Shown one piece after another: positions 1 through 8,956 of a stretch of 64,000 bases of DNA. The DNA lies in assembly GCF_002868845.1 (NCBI RefSeq), contig NZ_PKUB01000003.1, forward strand, positions 831-64,830, read 5' to 3'. The stretch's first letter is position 1. The number at the start of each line of letters is the position of its first letter. The position numbers were made by a program, and so were the translations under genes. Under the pieces are notes generated by a model. It worked only from the letters and a program-made list of their open reading frames with translations. It was not told where the DNA came from and made no database searches. The stretch comes from Desulfuromonas sp. GTDB lineage: Bacteria > Desulfobacterota > Desulfuromonadia > Desulfuromonadales > BM501.

Positions 1-641
<641 letters not shown>

Positions 642-686
642 AGCGAGAACCGGAAACAGAACGCACATGTTGATCGCCTGACCCGC

Positions 687-730
687 AAGCAAAGCCCTCC
701 GAGCGACCCGCTTGGAGGGCTTTGCTTTCC
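687..730 (+). terminator. Intrinsic terminator after gdhA
   Basis: A perfect 14-bp inverted repeat (aagcaaagccctcc at 687-700 with ggagggctttgctt at 714-727) encloses a 13-nt loop. The downstream T-tract is short, so it is a strong hairpin but not a classical long-U terminator. Confidence 0.8.
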
Positions 731-827
731 CCGGGAACAGGGCTAGAATGAAGCGGGATCAGATTTCCTTCCGGGCGGGTACGAGAACCCGCTCGGGGGA
801 AGCGGCACTACAAGGACAGGAGACGGG

Positions 828-3440
828 ATGATGGCAGCAGCACGGGTAACGACCGGCTTTCAGGGACTGGACGACATTCTGGACGGCCTCCGCATCGGCG
901 ACAACGTGGTCTGGAAGGTCGACTCCATCGACGATTACCGTGACTTTGTCGGCCCCTTCGTCGAAAGTTCGCTGAAGGACGGCAGGAAAGTCGTCTACAT
1001 GCGCTTCGGTCAGCATGCGCCCCTGCTGGAGGAGATCGAAGGGGTGCGCACCTGCGAACTCGACCCCCGCCAGGGCTTCGAGCATTTCGCCACCCGGATT
1101 CACGCCATCATCACCGAGGAGGGCAAGGAGACCTTCTACGTCTTCGACTGCCTCTCCGAACTGCTGTCCGCCTGGGCCACCGACCACATGATCGGCAACT
1201 TCTTTCGCGTCACCTGCCCCTACCTGTTCGAGTTGGACACCGTCGCCTACTTCGCCCTCATCCGCGACCGCCACGCCTTCAAGACCATCGCTCGCATCCG
1301 GGAGACGACCCAGGTCCTTCTCGACGTCCACAACTGTGCCGGAGACATGTACATCCACCCCCTCAAGGTGTGGCAGCGCAACTCCCCCACCATGTTCCTG
1401 CCCCACCTGAGGGACGGAGACGTTTTCACCCCTCTGGCCAACAGCTACGACGCCACCAACCTCCTTACCGACATCCACCGCCGCGACTCGGTCAGCGCCA
1501 GCCGCCAGCTCGACCACTGGCATCGCCTCTTCCTGCAGGCCGAGGAACTCGACCGGAGCGCTTCGGCCGAAGACGAGCAGAAGGCCATGGTCGGCCACCT
1601 CTGCCATCACCTCATCGGGCGCGAGGAGCGGATGCTCTCCCTGGCCCGCGAACACCTCTCCCTGGAGGACCTGCTCAACATCAAGTCGCGCATGGTCGGC
1701 ACGGGGTTCATCGGCGGCAAGACGGTGGGCATGCTGCTGGCACGAAGGATCCTGGAAAAAGACCACCAGCTCGACTGGCAGACTCTGCTGGAGACCCACG
1801 ACTCTTTTTTCGTCGGCTCCAACGTCTACTACGCGTATATCGTCCACAACGGCTGGTGGAAGCTGTACATGCGCCAGAAGACCGAAGAAGGCTACTTCGA
1901 GGCCGCCGCCGAGCTGAAAGAAAAGATGCTCCACGGCACCTTTCCCGAGATGGTCGCCACCGGTTTCCGGCAGATGCTCGAATACTTTGGCCAGTACCCG
2001 ATCATCGTCCGCTCCAGTTCCCTGCTGGAGGACAGTTTCGGCAGCGCCTTCGCCGGCAAGTACGACAGCTTTTTCTGCGCCAGCCAGGGCTCCCTCGAGC
2101 AGCGCTACGAGGCCTTCGCCGACGCGGTGCGCAAGATCTTCGCCAGCACCATGAGCGAGGACGCCCTGACCTACCGAATCCAGCGGGGCCTGGACAAACA
2201 TGACGAGCAGATGGCCCTGCTCGTCCAAAGGGTCTCAGGAGCCTACCGCAAGCACTACTACTTTCCCGAGCTGGCCGGGGTGGGGGTGTCGCACAACACC
2301 TTCGTCTGGGACAAGGACATGGACCCGAAGGCGGGGATGCTGCGACTGGTCTACGGCCTGGGCACCCGGGCGGTTGACCGGGTGGAGGGAGACTACCCGC
2401 GCATCGTCGCCCTCGACGCCCCCCTGAAAAAGCCCCACAAAGGCTTCGAGGACACCCGCCGCTTTGCCCAGAGAGACATCGCCCTGATCAATCTCGAGGA
2501 CAACGCCGTCCAGACCGTCTCCATTCTGAGCCTGGCCAACGACGGGCTCGACCTGCGCCTGGAGCGGTTCGGGATCAAGGACCGTGAAACGATGCAAAAA
2601 CTGGCGGCGCGGGGCCGCAAGGGACAGGAGGTCTGGCTGCTGACATTCGACGAACTGCTCTCCGACGAGGGCTTCACCGGCCTGCTCCGCAACATGCTCA
2701 AGACCATCGAGACGGCCTACGGCTACCCCGTGGACGTGGAGTTCACCGTCAACTTCGCCACCGACGGCAGCCCCAAGATCAACGTCCTGCAGTGCCGCCC
2801 CCTCCAGACCAAGGGCCAGCGGAAAAAGGTCCAGATCCCCGAAAGGGTCGAGGCGAAAAACGTCCTTATCCGCTCGGAGGGGAATTTCATGGGAGGCAAC
2901 ATCTCCCAGCCCCTCAAGTGGGTGATCTGGGTGGATCCGGAGGAGTACACCCGCCTGGCCCTCTCCCAGAAGTACGAGGTCGCCCGCCTGGTGGGCCGCC
3001 TGAACAAGCGGATCGCCGACCGCCAAAAGAGCCCCACGATGCTCCTCGGTCCCGGCCGCTGGGGCACCTCCACCCCGAACCTGGGGGTTCCGGTGACCTT
3101 CTCCGAAATCAGCAACATCACCGCCCTGGGCGAGGTGGCCTTCAGCGCCGGCGGCCTCATGCCGGAACTCTCCTACGGCTCCCACTTCTTCCAGGACCTG
3201 GTCGAGGCCGACATCTTTTATCTGGCCGTTTTCCCGGAAAACAAAAGCTGCCATTTCAACGAAAAGTGGCTGAAAAGCCTGCCGAACAGCCTGGAACCCC
3301 TCATGCCCGCCAGCAGCCACTTCAAGAACGTCGTGAAGGCCTACCGAGTCGAGGAGGAACGACTGCTCCTCGTGGCCGACGTGGTGACCCAGGCCCTGCT
3401 CTGCTACCGGGGCGGCGCTCCCCTGCCGGAACAGAACTGA
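828..3440 (+). CDS. Degenerate KaiC/RecA-like domain fused to PEP-synthase-type ATP-grasp (PEP/pyruvate-binding) domain
   Basis: 870 aa; ATGATG start behind an acaggagacggg ribosome site. Residues 8-240 resemble a KaiC/RecadA-type domain: GFQGLDDILDGLRIGDNVV matches the KaiC entry, and a strand ending in FYVFDCLSELL sits where Walker B would be, but no glycine-rich Walker A follows. Residues about 285-655 are a PPDK_N/PEP-synthase nucleotide-binding domain (GFIGGKTVGMLLARR; RSSSLLEDSFGSAFAGKYDSFF; ending LQCRPLQ). No phosphohistidine swivel domain and no PEP-utilising barrel are visible, so it cannot be a complete PEP synthase. The last 200 residues carry a conserved-looking GPGRWGTSTPNLGVPV segment of unknown role. 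A regulatory or phosphotransfer role is possible, but substrate is unknown. Confidence 0.8.
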   Translation: MMAAARVTTGFQGLDDILDGLRIGDNVVWKVDSIDDYRDFVGPFVESSLKDGRKVVYMRFGQHAPLLEEIEGVRTCELDPRQGFEHFATRIHAIITEEGKETFYVFDCLSELLSAWATDHMIGNFFRVTCPYLFELDTVAYFALIRDRHAFKTIARIRETTQVLLDVHNCAGDMYIHPLKVWQRNSPTMFLPHLRDGDVFTPLANSYDATNLLTDIHRRDSVSASRQLDHWHRLFLQAEELDRSASAEDEQKAMVGHLCHHLIGREERMLSLAREHLSLEDLLNIKSRMVGTGFIGGKTVGMLLARRILEKDHQLDWQTLLETHDSFFVGSNVYYAYIVHNGWWKLYMRQKTEEGYFEAAAELKEKMLHGTFPEMVATGFRQMLEYFGQYPIIVRSSSLLEDSFGSAFAGKYDSFFCASQGSLEQRYEAFADAVRKIFASTMSEDALTYRIQRGLDKHDEQMALLVQRVSGAYRKHYYFPELAGVGVSHNTFVWDKDMDPKAGMLRLVYGLGTRAVDRVEGDYPRIVALDAPLKKPHKGFEDTRRFAQRDIALINLEDNAVQTVSILSLANDGLDLRLERFGIKDRETMQKLAARGRKGQEVWLLTFDELLSDEGFTGLLRNMLKTIETAYGYPVDVEFTVNFATDGSPKINVLQCRPLQTKGQRKKVQIPERVEAKNVLIRSEGNFMGGNISQPLKWVIWVDPEEYTRLALSQKYEVARLVGRLNKRIADRQKSPTMLLGPGRWGTSTPNLGVPVTFSEISNITALGEVAFSAGGLMPELSYGSHFFQDLVEADIFYLAVFPENKSCHFNEKWLKSLPNSLEPLMPASSHFKNVVKAYRVEEERLLLVADVVTQALLCYRGGAPLPEQN

Positions 3441-3491
3441 CCCCTGCCGGCCGAAGAAGGACGATCCCCTCTTCCGCCCGGCATCGAGGAT

Positions 3492-3662
3492 CTACTGCAA
3501 GGCCATCAGGACCTTGGCGAGGGTCTCCCTGCGCTCCTTGAGCATCTCCCGGTAGTCCAGCAGGTCGGTGCCGGCGATCTCCATTCCCAGGTTGGAGATG
3601 TCGTTGTTGAGGGTGTCGATCAGGATCTTCTGTTCCTCGGAGTTCAAGTCGATCTGGACCAT
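3492..3662 (-). CDS. Small 56-aa hypothetical protein
   Basis: An ATG at 3662 is preceded on the minus strand by ggggagg five bases upstream and opens a 56-codon frame ending in TAG. The product starts MVQIDLNSEEQKILIDTL and is strongly amphipathic and helical, rich in Glu, Leu and Lys, with a LDYREMLKERRE segment that looks like a helical hairpin. The charged composition and good ribosome site make it more convincing than a chance frame. It converges with the preceding large gene, and 220 bases separate its start from the DUF1847 gene on the other strand. I do not recognise the family and assign no function. Confidence 0.6.
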   Translation of the reverse strand: MVQIDLNSEEQKILIDTLNNDISNLGMEIAGTDLLDYREMLKERRETLAKVLMALQ

Positions 3663-3882
3663 GGCTACCTCCCCTTGACTGCGGGTGAACGAGGGCCGGC
3701 CCCATGGGCCGACCCTCCCTTTACCTTCAAGTCTAGGTCGTTATCCTCCCGGCGCAAGGCCGCCATAAACACACCCCCTCCCCCCTGAGCGCCCCCGACA
3801 AACCCCGCCCTTGATTTTTCCCCCAACAGAAGACAGAATGGAATTCGGTTAATCATTCCCCCCCCCGACAGGAGAATACGCC

Positions 3883-4635
3883 ATGAGCAAGGGCAAAACG
3901 ACCCCCCTCGCCTGCTCCCGCTGCAGCGCCATGTGGGCGAAGGAGGGCACCACCAACTGCTGGAGCGACCCGGCAGCCCGTCCGCCGCGGCCCGGCTACT
4001 GCCCCTCGGAGCGGAAGAGCGAGATCATCGACGATTCCTTCCAAAAATACACCGGAAACGACGAGGACGCCAAGCTGGCACGGGTCGCCGCCGTGGTCGA
4101 GGGCCTCTGCTACCAGCCGGTGCCAGGCTCCGATGCAGTCAACGCCCGGTGGAACCGGGTGGAGGATACGGTCGCCCTGGCCAAGCTCATGAACTACCGC
4201 AAGATCGGTATCGCTACCTGCATCGGCCTGCTCGATGAAACCGAGCGCCTCAGCGCCATCCTCTCGGCCCAGGGGCTGGAACCCTTCTCGGTCTGCTGCA
4301 AGGCCGGAAGCATCGACAAACGCCGGCTTGGCATCGCCGAGGAACACAAGGTGCGCCCCGGCACCTTCGAGCCGGCCTGCAACCCCATCGCCCAGGCCCA
4401 GCTCCTCAATCAGGAGGGGACCGACATGAACATCATCGTTGGCCTTTGCGTAGGCCACGACATGCTCTTCGCCAAAAACTCGGAGGCCCCGGTCACCACC
4501 CTGGTGGTCAAGGACCGGGTCACCGGCCACAACCCGGCGGCTGTGCTGTACGGCCAGAATTTCTACTACAAGCGGCTGCAGAAGCAGCCGGTGCTGAGTG
4601 ATGACCAGGTCTGCGAACTCCAGGAGGAGGGATAA
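3883..4635 (+). CDS. DUF1847 cysteine-rich putative metal-binding protein
   Basis: 250 aa, matching the DUF1847 family of anaerobes. The N-terminus has CSRC (residues about 11-14), then Cys at TTNCWSD and PGYCPSE, a likely metal or Fe-S site. Further conserved cysteines occur at GLCYQP, ATCIGLL, SVCCKAGS, PACNPIA and GLCVGHD. Residues ALAKLMNYRKIGIATCIGLLDET and the VGHDMLFAKNSEAPVTTLVVKDR stretch are typical of the family. The start is the ATG at 3883, behind gacaggagaatacgcc. The gene stands alone, with a terminator 150 bases downstream. Biochemical function is unknown. Confidence 0.85.
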   Translation: MSKGKTTPLACSRCSAMWAKEGTTNCWSDPAARPPRPGYCPSERKSEIIDDSFQKYTGNDEDAKLARVAAVVEGLCYQPVPGSDAVNARWNRVEDTVALAKLMNYRKIGIATCIGLLDETERLSAILSAQGLEPFSVCCKAGSIDKRRLGIAEEHKVRPGTFEPACNPIAQAQLLNQEGTDMNIIVGLCVGHDMLFAKNSEAPVTTLVVKDRVTGHNPAAVLYGQNFYYKRLQKQPVLSDDQVCELQEEG

Positions 4636-4780
4636 ACTACACCCCGAAGAGGGCCACCGGTCTCAGCGGCCCGACCCCGCTCGCCGCACCGCCGGAGGTC
4701 AAGACGACCGGCATCACCGACGGGCGCGATACCGGCCATCGCCTTGCAGATGAGCATGGATGGGGACATGGAGATGAGAA

Positions 4781-4808
4781 GGGCGGGTCCGAGACCCGCC
4801 CTTTTTAT
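4781..4808 (+). terminator. Intrinsic terminator downstream of DUF1847 gene
   Basis: A 9-bp stem (gggcgggtc at 4781-4789, gacccgccc at 4793-4801) with a 3-nt loop is followed by tttttattt. The remainder of the gene-free stretch 4636-4920 shows nothing else recognisable. Confidence 0.85.
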
Positions 4809-4920
4809 TTCGGAAACATAACCCAACCGAAGGTGACCAAGAAAATCAGTTTCTCTTTAACGCAGAGAGGCCGATACGAAAGGGAAAAGACCAGAAGCCC
4901 TGTCATGTCCTGCTTTTAGC

Positions 4921-6153
4921 TCAGGTGGTGCACTTTGAACTAGAATCTACCTTCCCCCTCACCCAGTACCACCCCCCCGCCAGCCCCTGCAGCCCCAGCA
5001 CCACCCCGAACCCGGCACGGTAGCCGGCCGGGTCGTACCCACCGGTCGCGGTCTCGGGCCAGAGCCCGATGATGGCGCCGATTGCCCACTGGGCGACGAA
5101 GGCGGCCACGAACACCGGCAGGTTGAGGCCGGTGTTGGCGCGGCCGGCGAGGTGCCGGGGGAAACCCTGTGAGAGGGCGGCGTAGGGAAGGATGCAGCTG
5201 GTGCCGCAAAAGCCGAACAGCAGCCACAGAGGAACCGTGCCGACCGCCGGCTGCAGGACAAGGAGGAACTGTACCCCCATGAATGCGCCCATGCCGGCCG
5301 CCGCGACGCGCATCGGCTTCACTCCCCGGCGACCGAGGCGGTCGGCGAGGGCGCCGAAAGAGAAGTAGCCGGCGATCATCGCCAGGGAGATCCCCATCAA
5401 AGTTCCCGCCACCTCCATCCGCCCGTAACCGGCGACGTCGCGCAGCCAGGGACCGGACCAGAGACCGAGAATGGAGAGGTAGGCGGCCTGGCCGGCGACC
5501 GCCCAGGGGGCGATACGCCGGAAAGTGCGGTCGGAGAGGACGGTGGCGATCCCCGAAATCGCCTCGCGCAGACTCTCGCCGACGCCCGGCCCCTCTTTCT
5601 CGGGGACGACCAGAAAGACGAGAATCGCCGCGAGCAGGGTCAGGGCGGCAACGGCCAGGAACACCCCGCGCCAGTCGGTGACCTGCAGGGCGAACTCCAC
5701 GGGGGCTGTTGCGGCCAGGGCGCCGACGCCGCCGGAGACCATCTGCACCCCGTTGACGAGAGGAAGCCGCTCCGGGGGAAACCACAGAGTGAAGGCCTTG
5801 AAGGCGGCCATCAGGCAAGCCGAGACCCCGAGACCGATGAGCGCCCGCCCGAGCATCAGACCGGCGAAGGTCTCTGCACGGGCGAAGACAAAGGCCCCGA
5901 CTGCGGCGAGAAGAAGCAGCGCCGCCTCCACGCGGCGCGGCCCAAAGCGGTCGAGAAGCACCCCGAGGGGGAGCTGAAAGGCGGCAAAGAAGAGGAAGTA
6001 GGCGGAGGTAAGCAGGCCGAGGCCGGCCGGGTCGAGCCCGACGTCGCGCACCAGGTCGGGGGCGATGACCGCATTGACCGTGCGGTACAAGTAGGAGAGG
6101 AAGTAGCCGAGAGAGAAGGGAAGAAAAACGCGCAACAGGGTCAGTGGTGCCAT
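4921..6153 (-). CDS. Major facilitator superfamily transporter
   Basis: 410 aa from the ATG at 6153, chosen over an upstream in-frame start because ggagg lies six bases before it and the upstream extension is polar and unlike a transporter. The protein is almost entirely hydrophobic with about 12 predicted membrane segments. The MFS motif-A loop between helices 2 and 3 reads GVLLDRFGPRR, and its second-half counterpart reads GALADRLGRRG. TM1 begins VFLPFSLGYFLSYLYRTVNAVIAP, a pattern common in organic-anion or nitrate/cyanate-type MFS proteins. Substrate cannot be read from the sequence. It is divergent from the Lrp/AsnC regulator at 6313, suggesting control by that regulator. Confidence 0.85.
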   Translation of the reverse strand: MAPLTLLRVFLPFSLGYFLSYLYRTVNAVIAPDLVRDVGLDPAGLGLLTSAYFLFFAAFQLPLGVLLDRFGPRRVEAALLLLAAVGAFVFARAETFAGLMLGRALIGLGVSACLMAAFKAFTLWFPPERLPLVNGVQMVSGGVGALAATAPVEFALQVTDWRGVFLAVAALTLLAAILVFLVVPEKEGPGVGESLREAISGIATVLSDRTFRRIAPWAVAGQAAYLSILGLWSGPWLRDVAGYGRMEVAGTLMGISLAMIAGYFSFGALADRLGRRGVKPMRVAAAGMGAFMGVQFLLVLQPAVGTVPLWLLFGFCGTSCILPYAALSQGFPRHLAGRANTGLNLPVFVAAFVAQWAIGAIIGLWPETATGGYDPAGYRAGFGVVLGLQGLAGGWYWVRGKVDSSSKCTT

Positions 6154-6259
6154 GGCAGTCCTCCAGAAGGACCATGATGGCCGAAATCCCCCGTGATGAC
6201 CAGGAAAACCCGGCCCCGAACAATCGTCCCCAGGAACCCCCGCCTTCTGACGAACGGAC

Positions 6260-6288
6260 TTGACAGAAAGCTCAAACAAGAATATCAT
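6260..6288 (+). promoter_or_regulatory. Sigma-70-type promoter for the Lrp/AsnC gene, with overlapping palindrome
   Basis: TTGACA (6260-6265) and TATCAT (6283-6288) are separated by 17 bp, about 25 bp before the regulator's ATG. The -10 box lies inside a 13-bp inverted repeat, agaat-atc-attct (6279-6291), a reasonable autoregulatory operator. Confidence 0.65.
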
Positions 6289-6312
6289 TCTCCCTCAAGG
6301 AGTTATTTTCGA

Positions 6313-6774
6313 ATGCTTGACGAAATCGACTTGCAGATACTGCACATTCTTCAGGAAAAGGCCCGCATTCCCAACGCCGAAGTGGCGCGCCGGGTCGGCA
6401 TGGCCCCCTCGGCAGTTCTGGAGCGCATCCGAAAGCTCGAGGAGCGGGGGATCATCGAGGGCTACGAGGTCCGGCTCAACCCGGGCCACTTCGGCCAGCA
6501 ACTGGCCGCCTTCGTCCTGGTCGATGTCGACCGCGCCGGCAACGGCAGCGTATCGGGCGAACTGGCGGCCATCCCCGGGGTCCAGGAGGTGCACCAGGTC
6601 GCCGGAGAGGACGGCTACCTGGTCAAGGTTCGCGTTGCCAGCGCCGAAGCCCTCGGCAAACTGCTGCGCGAGAACTTCACCCTGATCAAGGGAGTGCGCG
6701 GCACCCGCACCCACATCGTGCTTTCGACCTTCAAGGAAACGCGCCGGATCACCCTCAACGGGACGGGCGGATAG
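6313..6774 (+). CDS. Lrp/AsnC family transcriptional regulator
   Basis: 153 aa from the ATG at 6313 (caaggag upstream). The N-terminus MLDEIDLQILHILQEKARI is the classic AsnC helix-turn-helix entry, followed by NAEVARRVGMAPSAVLERIRKLEERGII as recognition helix and wing. The C-terminal half (AAFVLVDVDR to about residue 140) is the RAM ligand-binding, oligomerising domain, with VHQVAGEDGYLVKVRV in the usual position. The longer upstream frame has no ribosome site and would run through the promoter. It lies between a divergent MFS gene and a downstream PLP decarboxylase, so its effector is plausibly an amino acid handled by these two. That is inference from position. Confidence 0.92.
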   Translation: MLDEIDLQILHILQEKARIPNAEVARRVGMAPSAVLERIRKLEERGIIEGYEVRLNPGHFGQQLAAFVLVDVDRAGNGSVSGELAAIPGVQEVHQVAGEDGYLVKVRVASAEALGKLLRENFTLIKGVRGTRTHIVLSTFKETRRITLNGTGG

Positions 6775-6819
6775 GCTCATCTCCCCGGATCAGCACCCCC
6801 ATTAGGCGCAAAGATCTCG

Positions 6820-6835
6820 AGAGAACAATTTCTCT
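6820..6835. promoter_or_regulatory. Candidate operator upstream of the LysA-like gene
   Basis: A perfect inverted repeat, agagaa-caat-ttctct, lies just upstream of an AT-rich acaatataaaa element that could be the -10 region of the decarboxylase gene at 6883. It loosely resembles the agaat/attct repeat at the regulator's own promoter. Confidence 0.4.
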
Positions 6836-6882
6836 TACAATATAAAACCTGAAACCAAAAACCAGAACAGGAGACCCGTCCC

Positions 6883-8151
6883 ATGCCCATGTCCCAGAGC
6901 TTCAAGGACCGCCTATTTCCAGTGGCGGAGGAGATCGCCGCCCACTACGGCACCCCCTTTCACATCTACGACGAGGCCGGCATCCGCGAGACCGGCGAGA
7001 ACCTGAAAAAGGCCTTTTCCGGCATCGACGGCTTCCGCGAGTACTTCGCGGTCAAGGCCCTGCCCAACCTGCGCATCCTCGAAATCATGAAGGATATGGG
7101 CTTCGGCTTCGACTGCTCGTCGATCCCCGAGTTGATCATGAGCCGCCAACTCGGCGCGAAGGCCGAAGACATCATGTTCACCTCGAACAACACCGACCAG
7201 GAAGAATTCCGCTTCGCCGAGCAGGATGGCGGCTGCATTCTCAACCTCGACGACATCACCCTTATCGACAAGGTGCCGAACTTCCCGGAACTGGTCTGCT
7301 TCCGCTACAACCCGGGCCCGCGGCGCACCGGCAACGTGATCATCGGCAACCCGGTCGAGGCGAAGTACGGCGTCACCCACGAACAGGTGGTCGAGGCCTA
7401 CCGCAGGGCGCAGGAGCGCGGCGCCAAACGCTTCGGCCTGCACACCATGGTCGCCTCCAACGAACTCGACTACAGCTACATGGTCGAAACCGCCCGCATG
7501 GTTCTGGAGATCGCCGAGATGGTTGAGACCGAGCTCGGCATCCGCTTCGAGTTCGTCAACATCGGCGGCGGCTTCGGCATCCCCTACCAGCCCGACCAGC
7601 AACCGCTCGACGTCGACGCCATGAGCAAGGAGATCACCGCCCTGTTCGACGCCTTCAAAGCGAAGCACGGCTACGCCCCGGCGATGGTGATGGAGAGCGG
7701 CCGCTACATGGCCGGCCCCCACGGCTGCCTGGTGACCGCTGCCATCAACCACAAGGACACCTATCGCAAGTACATCGGCGTCGACGCCTGCATGAGCGCC
7801 CTGATGCGCCCGGCCCTGTACGAGGCCTATCATCACATCGACGTCATTGGCAAAGAGGGGGCGTCCAAAAGCGAGCTCTACGACGTGGTCGGCTCCCTGT
7901 GCGAGAACAACGACAAGTTCGCCGTGCAGCGCGAACTGCCCCCGATCGACGAGGGTGACCTGTTGGCGATCCACGACAGCGGCGCCCACGGTCACGCCAT
8001 GGGCTTCCAATACAACGGCCGCCTGCGCCCGATGGAACTTCTGCTGCGGATCGACGGCAGCGTCGAACTGATCCGCCGGGCCGAGACGGTGGAGGACTAC
8101 ATGGCCACCCAGGAATTCACCCAGGACGCCTTCAGCCCCTCCGGCGCCTAG
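6883..8151 (+). CDS. Diaminopimelate decarboxylase-like fold-III PLP decarboxylase
   Basis: 422 aa. The alanine-racemase/ornithine-decarboxylase barrel begins near residue 20 (YGTPFHIYDEAGIRE). The PLP lysine is in YFAVKALPN (about residue 58), the phosphate-binding glycine loop is FVNIGGGFGIPY (about 230), and the dimer-interface segment MESGRYMAGPHG is near 278. The active-site cysteine region reads SLCENNDKF (about 345), differing from the classical CESGD of LysA. Family knowledge gives a decarboxylase of an L- or meso-amino acid, most likely meso-diaminopimelate to lysine. The divergent CENND motif leaves room for another substrate. An Lrp/AsnC gene lies upstream and an FKBP gene follows at 103 bp. 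Confidence 0.8.
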   Translation: MPMSQSFKDRLFPVAEEIAAHYGTPFHIYDEAGIRETGENLKKAFSGIDGFREYFAVKALPNLRILEIMKDMGFGFDCSSIPELIMSRQLGAKAEDIMFTSNNTDQEEFRFAEQDGGCILNLDDITLIDKVPNFPELVCFRYNPGPRRTGNVIIGNPVEAKYGVTHEQVVEAYRRAQERGAKRFGLHTMVASNELDYSYMVETARMVLEIAEMVETELGIRFEFVNIGGGFGIPYQPDQQPLDVDAMSKEITALFDAFKAKHGYAPAMVMESGRYMAGPHGCLVTAAINHKDTYRKYIGVDACMSALMRPALYEAYHHIDVIGKEGASKSELYDVVGSLCENNDKFAVQRELPPIDEGDLLAIHDSGAHGHAMGFQYNGRLRPMELLLRIDGSVELIRRAETVEDYMATQEFTQDAFSPSGA

Positions 8152-8254
8152 AAAAAGAGCCTCGGGGAAACCCCGCTTTACGAAAAAAATCCCCATTCTG
8201 CATAGGGATTTGTTACGGTGAAAAACACATCAACCCGAATCCAAAGGAGAACTC

Positions 8255-8683
8255 ATGGCTCAGATCAAGAGCGGAGATACCGCCAAGGTCCATTACACCG
8301 GCAAGCTCGACGATGGGACGGTCTTCGACAGCTCTCGACAGGGCGACCCGATGGAATTCGAGGTCGGCGGAGGCCAGCTGATTCAGGGCTTCGACGAGGC
8401 GGTCCTCGGCATGTCCCTCGGGGAGAGCAAAACGGTCACCATCCCGTCGGAAAACGCCTACGGCCCGTACCGGGAGGAGATGGTCATGGAAGTCGAGCGC
8501 GGCCAGTTTCCCGAAGGGGTCTCCCCCGAAGTCGGGCAGCACTTCGAGATCCCCAACAACGACGGCCCCCCCCTGGTGGTGGAAGTCAAGGCCACCGACG
8601 AAGAGAAAGTGACCCTCGACGCCAATCACCCCCTTGCGGGCAAGGACCTGACTTTCGAAATCGAACTTGTCGAAGTCGCCTGA
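8255..8683 (+). CDS. FKBP-type peptidyl-prolyl cis-trans isomerase (SlyD/SlpA-like)
   Basis: 142 aa, cytosolic, no signal peptide. The FKBP N-terminal half (AKVHYTGKLDDGTVFDSS; GQLIQGFDEAVLGMSLGE) is followed by a chaperone-type insert (ENAYGPYREEMVMEVERGQF to about residue 100) and a return to the FKBP strand at HPLAGKDLTFEIELVEV. This is the SlyD/SlpA arrangement, without the histidine-rich metal-binding tail of E. coli SlyD. It is expected to accelerate proline isomerisation during folding. The start has an aaaggaga ribosome site, and a terminator follows. Confidence 0.93.
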   Translation: MAQIKSGDTAKVHYTGKLDDGTVFDSSRQGDPMEFEVGGGQLIQGFDEAVLGMSLGESKTVTIPSENAYGPYREEMVMEVERGQFPEGVSPEVGQHFEIPNNDGPPLVVEVKATDEEKVTLDANHPLAGKDLTFEIELVEVA

Positions 8684-8712
8684 CCCGCCCCGAAGAGAGA
8701 AGAAGGAACCTC

Positions 8713-8755
8713 AAGGCAGCCCCCCCCTGTTGCAGGGAGGGCTGCCTTTCCCTTT
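8713..8755 (+). terminator. Intrinsic terminator after the FKBP gene
   Basis: Stem aaggcagccc (8713-8722) with gggctgcctt (8739-8748) is followed by tcccttttcc. The remainder of 8756-8956 shows nothing recognisable. Confidence 0.7.
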
Positions 8756-8956
8756 TCCGAGCCAAACGACTTCTTCGTTTCCCCTCCTGCGGGCGGCGGT
8801 AATGGTCCGGCTGGCTTAAAAGTGCCCCGGTTGCCCACAACCTCGTTCGCGGGTGTCTTTCAAAAGAAAAACGCCGCCCTTTCGGCCGGCGTCTGATGTG
8901 CAATCAGGGGGATGGTTGGGTGGCGCGTTGCATGTTCGGTGAAGACAGCGCCTCGA

